Translations under genes and position numbers: made by a program
NCBI RefSeq assembly: GCF_001586255.1
Contig: NZ_CP014544.1
Span: 2,573,501 to 2,637,500 of the forward strand
Source: Zhongshania aliphaticivorans
GTDB lineage: Bacteria; Pseudomonadota; Gammaproteobacteria; Pseudomonadales; Spongiibacteraceae
DNA length: 64,000 nt
Direction of reading: 5' to 3'
Notes under the pieces: generated by a model
Told to the model about the DNA's origin: nothing
Databases searched by the model: none
What the model saw: only the letters and a program-made list of their open reading frames with translations
Shown: in pieces, positions 8,738-17,871 of the stretch
Layout of the letters: each line of letters opens with the position of its first letter
Numbering within the stretch: the first letter of the stretch is position 1

Positions 8738-10378
8738 TCACAGCAATAAACGTCGAATATCTGCAAGTACGGTGCCCATAAAGGTGAAAAACCGGCCAGC
8801 GTCCACCCCGTTAATTGCGCGGTGGTCATAAGACAGCGACACAGGCAGCATTTTTTTGGGTACGAATTCGCTGCCGTTCCACACTGGTTTAACTGCCAAC
8901 TTAGACACACCCATAATGGCCACCTCGGGGGCATTGATGATTGGTGTAAAACCGGTACCACCAATGCTGCCGAGACTAGAAATAGTAAAGCAGCCACCTT
9001 GCATATCTGCGGGTTTAAGCTTGCGATCCTTGGCCTTTTGCGCCAACTCCGCAGTTTCTGCAGCCAAATCCCACAGCGACTTTTTATCTACATCCCGAAT
9101 CACCGGCACCACCAAGCCCGCGGGTGTATCAACAGCAATACCAATATTGATGTATTTTTTATACACCATGTTTTCGCCGTCGGCGCTGAGCGAAGCATTA
9201 AACTTAGGGTGTGCCTGCAAGGCCACTGCAGCGGCTTTGAGCAAAAACGGCAGCGGAGTCAATTTTACGCCACGCTGTTCAGCATCACGCTTTAAGCCAG
9301 TGCGAAAATCTTCTAACTCACTAATGTCCACCTCATCAAACTGAGTCACATGAGGCAAATTCACCCAGCTGCGATGCATATTGAGCGCGGTGAGCTTGTG
9401 CAATTTCGTTAATGGCTGAATATCGATTTCACCAAACTGGCTAAAGTCGATGTCGGGAATTGATGGCAGCCCTGCGCCACTAGAACCCGCGCCACTCGCC
9501 TTGCCCTGTGCCAAGTCTTTAACAAATTGTTGCACATCCTCTTTGAGAATTCGGCCTTTAGGCCCTGTTCCCGTCATTTGCTCAAGCTCTAAACCAAACT
9601 CCCGCGCCAGTTTTCGAACCGCAGGGCCGGCGTAAACATCGGCGTGACTCGTTACCGTCGGCTCAGGCTTCGCAGCCGGTGCCGCCGAAGCTGGCGAACT
9701 CGCAACCGGCGGTGTAGACGTTTCTTTTTCTGGTGCTGATGCCTCCACCTTGGCGTCGCTTACATCCCCAGTAGCATCAATCTCTCGCTCTATTTCGGCA
9801 ATCTCTGCGCCCACTTTAGCGCTGTCACCCACCTTCATGACAATTTTGGTGATCTTGCCACTATACGGTGACGGCACTTCCATCGACGCCTTATCTGACT
9901 CCAAGACAAGCAGCGAGTCACCTTCACTGATGACATCACCAACCGCAACACACACTTCGATGACATCAATGCCGTCGCTGCTGCCCACATCTGGGACTTT
10001 AATCATTTCCCGTGCCGAGCTTTTTTCCTGCTTCGCTGGCTGGGCCGGCTCTGCCGCCGGAGCTGTTTTTTCAGGGGCGGCTGACGCAGCGGGAGCCGCC
10101 TGGTCCTTCGCGTCAGGCTTTGCATCCTCAGTCTCAGCCTCAACCTCAACCTCAAGTTCAAGAATTGCGTCACCGGCTTCGACAGTCGCCCCCTCTTTGA
10201 GGCTAATGCTTAAAACCTTGCCCGCCATGGGTGACGGAATCTCCATTGACGCTTTATCTGATTCCAAAACCACGAGCGAATCTTCTTTGGCGACCACATC
10301 GCCCACTGCCACACACACCTCAATAACATCAACACTGCCGCCACCGAGGTCAGGAATTTTTACCGTTTCTTTAGCCAC
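8738..10378 (-). CDS. aceF: Pyruvate dehydrogenase complex E2, dihydrolipoyl acetyltransferase
   Basis: A 546-residue E2 core subunit, which passes the acetyl group from E1 through lipoyl-lysine to CoA. It has two N-terminal lipoyl domains, each with a modification motif (LESDKASMEIPSP with Lys42, and LESDKASMEVPSP), joined by Ala/Pro/Glu-rich linkers. The E1/E3-binding domain (AGPAVRKLAREFGLELEQM) follows, then a catalytic domain ending with LSYDHRAINGVDAGRF, which carries the active-site His and Asp. Two lipoyl domains is within the family range of one to three. It starts 21 bases after the aceE stop, so aceE-aceF form an operon. No lpd (E3) gene follows; a terminator does. Confidence 0.96.
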   Translation of the reverse strand: MAKETVKIPDLGGGSVDVIEVCVAVGDVVAKEDSLVVLESDKASMEIPSPMAGKVLSISLKEGATVEAGDAILELEVEVEAETEDAKPDAKDQAAPAASAAPEKTAPAAEPAQPAKQEKSSAREMIKVPDVGSSDGIDVIEVCVAVGDVISEGDSLLVLESDKASMEVPSPYSGKITKIVMKVGDSAKVGAEIAEIEREIDATGDVSDAKVEASAPEKETSTPPVASSPASAAPAAKPEPTVTSHADVYAGPAVRKLAREFGLELEQMTGTGPKGRILKEDVQQFVKDLAQGKASGAGSSGAGLPSIPDIDFSQFGEIDIQPLTKLHKLTALNMHRSWVNLPHVTQFDEVDISELEDFRTGLKRDAEQRGVKLTPLPFLLKAAAVALQAHPKFNASLSADGENMVYKKYINIGIAVDTPAGLVVPVIRDVDKKSLWDLAAETAELAQKAKDRKLKPADMQGGCFTISSLGSIGGTGFTPIINAPEVAIMGVSKLAVKPVWNGSEFVPKKMLPVSLSYDHRAINGVDAGRFFTFMGTVLADIRRLLL

Positions 10379-10399
10379 AAAAAAATCCTTCTCTATAAA

Positions 10400-13063
10400 T
10401 TAGCGATAAAGCGGGTTGGCTTTTTCAGTATCAATACCAAAGGCCTTAATAGCCTTGCTGACCACACTTAATGCGATCAAGCCATCATCGGCCAGCGCTT
10501 TGAGCGCAGCCACCACAATATAATTACGATCAACCTCAAAATGTGCGCGCAGTTTGGCGCGGGTATCTGAGCGGCCGTAACCGTCAGTACCCAAAACTAC
10601 GTAGCGCGATTCAATATAGGGTCGCAATTGCTCGCCATACGATTTGATATAGTCAGTAGCGCATATTACCGGCCCCTGGCGACCGCGAAGCTGCTGCGTT
10701 ACGTATGGCAGCTTGGCGTCACTCTCGGGATGCAACATATTCCAGCGTTCGCAATCCAAACCGTCACGGCGCAGCAAGTTGATACTCGTCGCGCTCCACA
10801 CGTCGGCTTCTACTTTATAATCAGCTTTTAATATCTCTGCCGCCGCTTCAACCTCGCGCAAGATAGTGCCGCTGCCCATGAGCTGAACTTTCAGTTTCGG
10901 CTTTTTCATCGCGCTGGGCGCCAGGCAATACAAACCTTTGATTATGCCCTCGGCACTGTCTTCCGGCATATCTGGATGAGCGTAATTCTCATTCATCACC
11001 GTTACATAATAGAAGACATTCTCTTTGTCTTGATACATACGGCGCATGCCGTCTTGAATAATTACCGCCAACTCATGAGAGTAAGTCGGGTCATACGACA
11101 CACAGTTAGGTATCATATTCGCCATTAAATGACTGTGACCATCTTGGTGCTGCAGCCCTTCGCCGTTCAGGGTAGTTCGCCCCGCCGTTGCGCCTAACAA
11201 AAAGCCCCGCGCCTGGGAATCGCCGGCTGCCCATGCCAAATCCATAATTCGCTGAAAGCCGAACATAGAGTAGAAAATATAAAAGGGAATCATTGGGTAG
11301 TGATGATTACTATAAGAGGTCGCCGCCGCCAACCACGCAGAGAACGCGCCCGCTTCGGTAATTCCCTCTTCCAAAATCTGACCTTGCTTGTCTTCTTTGT
11401 AATACATAATCTGGTCAGAATCATGAGGGGTGTAACGCTGGCCCTGAGAAGAGTAGATACCCAGCTGACGGAACATACCTTCCATGCCAAAGGTTCGCGC
11501 TTCATCCGGCACGATAGGCACGATACGAGAACCAATCTCTTTGTCTTTCACTAAGCTCGACAGCATTCGCACAAAGGCCATGGTCGAGGAAATTTCACGT
11601 TTGCCGGTGGCCTTTAGCTGAGCACTAAAGCTGTCGAGCTCAGGAATTTTCAGAGCCTCAAAATCAGCCTGACGCGCAGGCAGAAACCCACCGAGTTTTT
11701 CGCGACGCTTACGCATATAGACCATCTCTGGGCTATCTTCAGCGGGGCGGTAATAGGGAACAGATTTCAGGTCCTCATCACTGATGGGCACACCGAAACG
11801 ATCGCGGAACTTTTTGAGCTCTTCTACGCCCAGCTTTTTCACTGAGTGCGTTTCGTTCTGAGCCTCTCCGCCTTCGCCCAAGCCGTAACCTTTTACGGTC
11901 ATTGCCAGCACGACCGTAGGCCGCCCCTTGGTTTCCATGGCCTTGGCATAGGCTGCGTAGACTTTATAGGGGTCGTGGCCGCCGCGATTCAAATACATAA
12001 TATCGTCGTCAGACAGGTCTTTAACCAATTCCAGTAGTTCTGGGTATTTGCCAAAGAAATGCTCACGGGTATAGGCGCCGCCATTGGCCTTATAGTTTTG
12101 CAATTCACCATCGACGACTTCATTCATACGCCGACGCAGTAAACCGGTTTTGTCTTTTTCCAGCAATTTATCCCAATGGCGACCCCAAATTACCTTGACC
12201 ACATTCCAGCCAGCGCCACGGAATACGCCTTCTAATTCCTGAATAATTTTACCGTTACCGCGCACAGGGCCGTCGAGACGCTGCAAATTACAGTTCACTA
12301 CAAATACTAAGTTATCTAAGCCTTCGCGGCCCGCCAACGCGATTGAACCTAATGATTCCGGCTCATCGCTCTCACCGTCGCCCATAAAGCACCACACTTT
12401 ACGGTCACCGTGATCCACCAAACCGCGGCTGTGCTGATACTTCATTACATGCGCTTGGTAAATAGCCTGTATCGGGCCAAGCCCCATACTCACGGTAGGA
12501 AATTGCCAGTAATCAGGCATCAGCCATGGATGTGGGTATGAGGACAGACCGCCACCGTCGACTTCACGACGGAAATTGTCGAGCTGGGTTTCGTCAATAC
12601 GTCCTTCAAGATAGGAGCGCGCATACATACCAGGGGAGCTATGGCCCTGATAATAAATTAAATCCGCTTTTTCGCCGCCGCGGAAGAAATAGTTAAAACC
12701 CACATCGTAAAGTGTCGCCGACGAGGAAAAGCTGGAGATATGGCCACCCAAGCCTTCATTATTGTCGTTCGCACGCATCACCATTGCCAGCGCATTCCAA
12801 CGAATCATCGAGCGAATTTTACGCTCCATAAATAAGTCGCCGGGCATGCGCCGTTCGTCGCTAGGTTCAATGGTGTTGCGAAAGGACGTGGTTATTGCGG
12901 ACGGCAGTTGAGTACCGGCGCGGGCAGCGTGTTTGGCCAACCGCTTCATCAAAAACGCGGTGCGGGCCCGGCCACCGTTTTTCAACACACCATCAAGGGC
13001 TTCGAGCCATTCTTGAGTTTCTTGGGGGTCTAGGTCTTCGCGCAAATCGTGGTCTTGATACAT
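10400..13063 (-). CDS. aceE: Pyruvate dehydrogenase E1 component, homodimeric type
   Basis: An 887-residue homodimeric E1, matching the family length. It decarboxylates pyruvate with thiamine diphosphate and acetylates the lipoyl group of AceF. Recognisable segments are the N-terminal DLDPQETQEWLEALDGVL, the ThDP/Mg motif region with FMGDGESDEPES and NCNLQRLDGPVRGNGKI, and the C-terminal YVVLGTDGYGRSDTRAKLR. It precedes aceF by 21 bases. The 335 bases upstream (13064-13398) must contain its promoter; no PdhR-like operator could be assigned there. A hairpin lies at 13266-13296. Confidence 0.97.
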   Translation of the reverse strand: MYQDHDLREDLDPQETQEWLEALDGVLKNGGRARTAFLMKRLAKHAARAGTQLPSAITTSFRNTIEPSDERRMPGDLFMERKIRSMIRWNALAMVMRANDNNEGLGGHISSFSSSATLYDVGFNYFFRGGEKADLIYYQGHSSPGMYARSYLEGRIDETQLDNFRREVDGGGLSSYPHPWLMPDYWQFPTVSMGLGPIQAIYQAHVMKYQHSRGLVDHGDRKVWCFMGDGESDEPESLGSIALAGREGLDNLVFVVNCNLQRLDGPVRGNGKIIQELEGVFRGAGWNVVKVIWGRHWDKLLEKDKTGLLRRRMNEVVDGELQNYKANGGAYTREHFFGKYPELLELVKDLSDDDIMYLNRGGHDPYKVYAAYAKAMETKGRPTVVLAMTVKGYGLGEGGEAQNETHSVKKLGVEELKKFRDRFGVPISDEDLKSVPYYRPAEDSPEMVYMRKRREKLGGFLPARQADFEALKIPELDSFSAQLKATGKREISSTMAFVRMLSSLVKDKEIGSRIVPIVPDEARTFGMEGMFRQLGIYSSQGQRYTPHDSDQIMYYKEDKQGQILEEGITEAGAFSAWLAAATSYSNHHYPMIPFYIFYSMFGFQRIMDLAWAAGDSQARGFLLGATAGRTTLNGEGLQHQDGHSHLMANMIPNCVSYDPTYSHELAVIIQDGMRRMYQDKENVFYYVTVMNENYAHPDMPEDSAEGIIKGLYCLAPSAMKKPKLKVQLMGSGTILREVEAAAEILKADYKVEADVWSATSINLLRRDGLDCERWNMLHPESDAKLPYVTQQLRGRQGPVICATDYIKSYGEQLRPYIESRYVVLGTDGYGRSDTRAKLRAHFEVDRNYIVVAALKALADDGLIALSVVSKAIKAFGIDTEKANPLYR

Positions 13064-13265
13064 ACACAGTCCTTAGCAGTACAGTGGGCTGTCCAGACCA
13101 GCAAGCGTCAAGCTTGGAAGTGTTCCGTTTACAACTGGCGCACCACAGAGCGATCAGCTCAAGGTGTTTGAATTCTGCCCGTTGGTGACGGTTATCACCT
13201 GGCCCGGCTGGGCTAAACGTCGGCCTTTTGAGCCAGCGAATACCCTCATAATTGGATTTATTTGT

Positions 13266-13296
13266 CCCCCGACAGTCGGTTTACGACTATCGAGGG
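13266..13296. repeat. Long hairpin upstream of aceE
   Basis: CCCCCGACAGTCG (13266-13278) pairs with CGACTATCGAGGG (13284-13296) around the loop GTTTA, 11 of 13 positions matching. It lies about 100 bases past the M16 protease stop and 200 bases before aceE. No T-run follows on the minus strand, so it may be a weak terminator for the protease operon, an mRNA 3'-end stabiliser or an operator. I saw nothing else definable in this 335-base gap apart from AT-rich DNA at 13310-13380. Confidence 0.4.
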
Positions 13297-13398
13297 CAAG
13301 AGATTTTTACAGTTTAGCCACCATAAATCAACAAAATGCTGATATTTATTATATGAATAAAATGTGACGAAACCATCAAAAACAATGACATACCTAGA

Positions 13399-16269
13399 TC
13401 ATTTAAACGAATAAGCCGGTAACTTAGCTTTAAATTTCTCGGCACTTTCTACCCGTTTGCCCTCTGGCAGGCGATTCGGCCACTTACCCGCCGCGTACAA
13501 TAATAAGCCTCGCTGCGACGTCGCGCTCAAGTCGCGCCTAGCCGCGGCCAACCAATCGTCGTAACTCAGCGCATTTAAGGCCTGAACTAACTGCTCCCGG
13601 CTATCAAATTCCGGGTAATTTTCGAGTAAATCCTGCCAATGCCGACCAGCGGCCTCCCACAGATTCTCAGGCTGCTCCGCTAGGCGCTTGAGCAAGCTCG
13701 CCTTGTGCTGGCGAAAAGTTGCTTCGTCAATTCCGGCTGCCAACCAGTCTTTCACATACTGGTTAATTTCTGTTTGCAGCGTAGCCGCATCAACAACAGA
13801 GGATTGCACTAAAAAGATCAAACCGCCCACTTCGCGCTGAGGATAAACGCTTGCGCTAACCACGTAACCCAACTGTTTGCGGGTACGCAATTGGTGATAA
13901 AAATCAGCGCTTAACATTTGCGCAGTTAAACCCATCACCACCCTCGCGTGCTTACCCGTTTCTGCGCTCTGCAAATAGAGCAAAGCCGCGCTGTCATCGT
14001 GCTCAGCGGCGATTTCTCGCAGCGTGCTTGTCTCGGCCAAATGACTAATATGCTGTATTGGCTTAGCCGACGAAGCGTTGACGGGCAAAGCCTTTGTAAC
14101 AAGTTTAGCTATTTTTTGCGCATCTGCCTGATCGAAATTACCGTCGAGCAACATCCGCAACTGAACCGACTCCAATACGGCCTTTGCATGCGCGGCTACC
14201 CCCGCCATTGTCAGCTTTCGGGTCGCCGCCTCATGAGCCGCCAATCCGGGATTTTCATGATTCAACATCCGCGGCAGCTCTGCAATCAGCTGTTGATAGG
14301 GTGATTGCTTAACGGCATTTTCAAACTGACGCAGGCGCTGGGCCTGTAAGCGTGCAAAGCGGTTCTCCTGCCATGCTGGTGATTTTAAGGCCGCCAATAT
14401 TTGCGCCAACAACTCACCTTGTTTCTGGTTAAAGCCACCAATACTAATTTCAATGCCGCGCCAATCGACATCCAGGTCAAAATCCAGGCCCGCTAACTGC
14501 GCAGGGTAGGTCAACTCATTGAGCTGGTCCTTAACCATTCGCAGCCACATCTCAGTCTTGGCCAAGGACTCTGCATCACTACTGGCTTTATCTGTTGCTA
14601 ACTGCAGATACAATTTTGCCTTTGGCAGTTCGAATATATCGTCGGTATTCAACCACAGTTCAAGGGGTGCGGCGCTAGGCACAGGAACGGGCTTGCTCTC
14701 GCCTCGACCGCTTTTCAAACTAAAATCACTGGCAACAAAATTATTCTTCGCAGGCAATGTTAAAGCCTTGGACGATCCCGACGCCCAAGCGGCTAACTCG
14801 CCCTGGGTGACGGGTCGCTTGCTATAGCCCACCTGATAACGGGGAATATCAATGGTCGGTTTTACCCCCGGCGCCACTAGAGTAATAAAGCTATTGTCCG
14901 GTCGCATCGCGGCGAGGAACTCAGCCAGCAATTCAGGCTGGTAATCGTCCATTAAATACGGTGCCCGCATTACCTCGGCCGCAGGGTATTTATGCATGGC
15001 CATCGACAATTGCACCACGTCGTTTATCGGCGCTGGCTGCGCGCGAAACAAAAAGCCCTGAATTGCCAAGCCTGCCTGCTCAGTAAAGCGCCAACGCTCA
15101 ACGCCTTGCGCTCGCAGTTGCGCAATATTTTGGTATATGAGTGCGACTATCTCATCGGCGTGTTTTAGACCCACCTCGGTGAGCGCAACCTCAATTCCAA
15201 ACATCGCGCCGCCCTGGTAATTCAAACTTTCACCAGCGCTCAAACCATCGGCCCAACCCTTGCTTTTAAGCACGGCCAGCAAGCTGCCCTCACCTTCGTG
15301 ACCAAGGATATTGCCAATGTAATTTAACGGCTTGCTGCGCCAGTGGGGCTCGGCATCTGGCACGGGGAAATTTACTGACAATGAGCGACGATTCTGTACA
15401 GGTTGAATATTGATCCAACGCGGCAAGTCACCAGCCTTAAAGAGAGGCTCAATAATTGCGTCAAGCTGACGCTCGCGATTGGCAACACCACTGAACTTAG
15501 GCCGCACCATCGCTTCAAGCTCGTCCAACGATTCGCGACCAATGACCGTTAAAGCCATAATATTGGCTGAGTAATTGCGCTGATAGAACGCTAACAACTG
15601 CTCGCGCAGCGCCGCCTCATTATCGCTGTGTAAGGTCTGTAAATTACCCACTGAAAATTTTGCAAAGGGGTGCGCTGGATTAACTTGGGCCTTAAAGACC
15701 GCCAACTCTCGACGGCGATCATCTTTAATCCTTGCTCGGTATTCCGAATTCACTGCATTGACTTCCCGGCCCACATACTCCGCATTAAACAGTGGCGCAA
15801 CAAAAAACTGAGCAAACTGGTCTAGCGCTGGCTCAAGCGAGTCGGCACTGATATCGAAGAAATAATTAGTATCTTCAAAACTTGTAAACGCATTATGACT
15901 ACCGCCATGAGCGGTAATGAACGCCTGATACGAACCAGCCTCCGGGTATTTTTCGGTTCCCAGAAATAACATATGTTCTAAAAAATGTGCCAAGCCTTGG
16001 TAATTCTCAGGATCTTGCCGACTGCCCACATTTACATCCAAAGAGGCAGCTGCCTTATCCGCTCCGGCATCAGATATCAAGAGCACTTTTAAACCGTTTT
16101 CCAGCACCGTATAGCGATATGCCCGTTGATCGCCAGGGGGTTTGGCTACCGCCGCAGACTCCCCTGCAATGCCAAATTTGGCATTGTTTAAGCCGACACC
16201 CTCCAACCAAGCACAGGCTGAAAGTTGCAACACAAAGAGGAACACAAACGTCGATTTCAAATAGTTCAC
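13399..16269 (-). CDS. M16 family zinc protease (pitrilysin/insulinase-like), lipoprotein
   Basis: A 956-residue two-lobe inverzincin protease, the length of protease III (PtrA) and insulin-degrading enzymes. The inverted zinc motif HFLEH is at residues 95-99, with the distal glutamate expected in the REVNAVNSEYRARIKDD segment. The N-terminus MNYLKSTFVFLFVLQLSAC has a lipobox ending at Cys19, so it should be a lipoprotein facing the periplasm, unlike soluble PtrA. The C-terminal lobe ends with a TRKQLGYVVSASVYP substrate-binding segment. It follows the permease gene by 43 bases and is the last gene of a tusA-permease-protease set. It probably degrades peptides in the periplasm; substrates are unknown. 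Confidence 0.88.
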   Translation of the reverse strand: MNYLKSTFVFLFVLQLSACAWLEGVGLNNAKFGIAGESAAVAKPPGDQRAYRYTVLENGLKVLLISDAGADKAAASLDVNVGSRQDPENYQGLAHFLEHMLFLGTEKYPEAGSYQAFITAHGGSHNAFTSFEDTNYFFDISADSLEPALDQFAQFFVAPLFNAEYVGREVNAVNSEYRARIKDDRRRELAVFKAQVNPAHPFAKFSVGNLQTLHSDNEAALREQLLAFYQRNYSANIMALTVIGRESLDELEAMVRPKFSGVANRERQLDAIIEPLFKAGDLPRWINIQPVQNRRSLSVNFPVPDAEPHWRSKPLNYIGNILGHEGEGSLLAVLKSKGWADGLSAGESLNYQGGAMFGIEVALTEVGLKHADEIVALIYQNIAQLRAQGVERWRFTEQAGLAIQGFLFRAQPAPINDVVQLSMAMHKYPAAEVMRAPYLMDDYQPELLAEFLAAMRPDNSFITLVAPGVKPTIDIPRYQVGYSKRPVTQGELAAWASGSSKALTLPAKNNFVASDFSLKSGRGESKPVPVPSAAPLELWLNTDDIFELPKAKLYLQLATDKASSDAESLAKTEMWLRMVKDQLNELTYPAQLAGLDFDLDVDWRGIEISIGGFNQKQGELLAQILAALKSPAWQENRFARLQAQRLRQFENAVKQSPYQQLIAELPRMLNHENPGLAAHEAATRKLTMAGVAAHAKAVLESVQLRMLLDGNFDQADAQKIAKLVTKALPVNASSAKPIQHISHLAETSTLREIAAEHDDSAALLYLQSAETGKHARVVMGLTAQMLSADFYHQLRTRKQLGYVVSASVYPQREVGGLIFLVQSSVVDAATLQTEINQYVKDWLAAGIDEATFRQHKASLLKRLAEQPENLWEAAGRHWQDLLENYPEFDSREQLVQALNALSYDDWLAAARRDLSATSQRGLLLYAAGKWPNRLPEGKRVESAEKFKAKLPAYSFK

Positions 16270-16312
16270 AAAGCATCCTTATTAATAAAACAAATTCGCG
16301 ACACAGGTAAAA

Positions 16313-17395
16313 TTAGTCTGCAACGGGTGCTTTCGCGGCAGAGGGCTGGCGCACAGGTCGAGGCCAAGCATAAATAATCGCCTTAACCAAGGTCGCCAAG
16401 GGAATGGCGAAAAATACGCCCCAAATACCCCACAAACCGCCAAATACTAATACCGCCACGATAATGGCGACCGGGTGCATATTAACGGCTTCAGAAAACA
16501 ACAACGGTACCAAGACATTACCATCTAGACCCTGAATTACGCTGTAGACCATAAAGAGCGTGAAAAACTCGCCCCCCCAGCCCCACTGAATATAACCCAC
16601 CAGCAACACCGGCAAGGTCACAACAGCCGCGCCAATATAGGGGATCACCACCGACAGCCCCACTAACAATGCCAATAGAGCGGGGTAATTAAGGCCTATT
16701 ACTTCAAAGCAGATATAAGACACCACGCCAACAATAACGATTTCCACCGCCTTGCCCCGCACATAATTGGCGACCTGCACATTCATCTCCGACCAAACTG
16801 CGCTCAGCAAGGGCCGATGATTTGGCAGAAAACTCGCCAACCAGCTCAAAATCGTCGCCTTATCCTTTAAAAAGAAAAACACCAAAATTGGAATTAAGAC
16901 GATATTAATCATCAAGCCCAGCAAATTGGGCAGCTGCGCAATTGAAAAGCTCAGTAAATATTGACCGACCGACCCCAGCTCTTTAGTGGCGATTGCCATC
17001 CACTCGCGAATTTGTTGCTCGGTAAACAGCTCGGAGCGCTCCGGCAGTACCAGCAATACGTGCTGGAGCTTGCGAAGCATGGTTGGCAATTCCTGAAACA
17101 AATTAATCAGCTGCTGCCAAACCAGTGGTAACAAGACGACCAGCACGCCAAAAAAAACACTGACAAAAACCGTATAAGCCACCGCGACGGCCAACCACTG
17201 GGGCGCGCCAACGCGACTTAAGCGCGCAATAATGCCCTGCATCATAAAAGCCAACACAATGCTCGCCACAATGGGCACCAGCACATTGCCAAGGCTTAAC
17301 ATCATCACGAGTACGGCGACGATTAACAGCAGCAGGACTACTGTCTCCTCTTCCGCAAACAAGCGATCAAACCACGAGCGAACAATACCCAGCAT
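16313..17395 (-). CDS. AI-2E family transporter (PerM-like permease)
   Basis: A 360-residue integral membrane protein with about eight hydrophobic segments. It has the family layout: an N-terminal pair of helices (TVVLLLLIVAVLVMMLSLGN), a soluble stretch near residues 90-140, and a C-terminal block including VFGGLWGIWGVFFAIPLATL, typical of the AI-2E/UPF0118/PerM family. Members export small molecules or act as sodium/proton antiporters; despite the name, few have been linked to autoinducer-2. The gene lies 39 bases after tusA and 43 before the M16 protease gene. Confidence 0.85.
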   Translation of the reverse strand: MLGIVRSWFDRLFAEEETVVLLLLIVAVLVMMLSLGNVLVPIVASIVLAFMMQGIIARLSRVGAPQWLAVAVAYTVFVSVFFGVLVVLLPLVWQQLINLFQELPTMLRKLQHVLLVLPERSELFTEQQIREWMAIATKELGSVGQYLLSFSIAQLPNLLGLMINIVLIPILVFFFLKDKATILSWLASFLPNHRPLLSAVWSEMNVQVANYVRGKAVEIVIVGVVSYICFEVIGLNYPALLALLVGLSVVIPYIGAAVVTLPVLLVGYIQWGWGGEFFTLFMVYSVIQGLDGNVLVPLLFSEAVNMHPVAIIVAVLVFGGLWGIWGVFFAIPLATLVKAIIYAWPRPVRQPSAAKAPVAD

Positions 17396-17434
17396 GAAGC
17401 AATCCTTTATGAATGATAACGGGGAGTGAAAGGC

Positions 17435-17665
17435 CTATTTCTTTCTGAACAAGTAACGATAGCTAGCATCCTGCTCTTCGCTGAGTAGCAAGGTATGGCC
17501 ACTTTGCTTGGCAAACACCTCAAAATCCCGCCAAGAACCAACATCGGTGGCGAGCACCTCAAGTACCTGACCTGCAGCCATGCGGTTAAGCGCCTGTTTA
17601 GCTTTTAACAAGGGCAGCGGACAATCTAAGCCGCTGGCGTCTAAATAGATATCAATATGCGTCAT
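17435..17665 (-). CDS. tusA: TusA/SirA-family sulfur carrier protein
   Basis: A 76-residue protein with the TusA signature LDASGLDCPLPLLKAKQAL, in which the CPxP cysteine receives persulfide sulfur. TusA relays sulfur from a cysteine desulfurase to tRNA 2-thiouridine synthesis and molybdenum cofactor maturation; the fold is a small two-layer alpha/beta sandwich in the cytoplasm. It appears to be the first gene of the unit running into the AI-2E permease and M16 protease. The divergent M48 gene begins about 200 bases away, and a tusA-permease pair next to a bepA-like gene is a layout I recall from other gammaproteobacteria. A TusA paralogue with another role cannot be excluded. Confidence 0.82.
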   Translation of the reverse strand: MTHIDIYLDASGLDCPLPLLKAKQALNRMAAGQVLEVLATDVGSWRDFEVFAKQSGHTLLLSEEQDASYRYLFRKK

Positions 17666-17871
17666 AGGCTCAATGTGTAAAATCGAATTTTCACTAGTAT
17701 AGCCTGCTCACCTAAATGGCCCAAGCAAGGGAATCGCTGTAGCACACCAGCAGCGCGTTTGGGGCAGAAATTCCCTAGCACTTTTAATGAATAATGAGGT
17801 CATAGACACTGCGCTCTTGTATTATCAAGGGCCATGTCGTGTTTCTCCGTTAGAGTGACTAAGGATTTTCT

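Noticed and set aside
9750-10403. 217-codon plus-strand ORF antisense to aceF
   Set aside because: Ser/Thr/Ala-rich translation opposite the lipoyl domains and linkers; aceF is unmistakable on the other strand.
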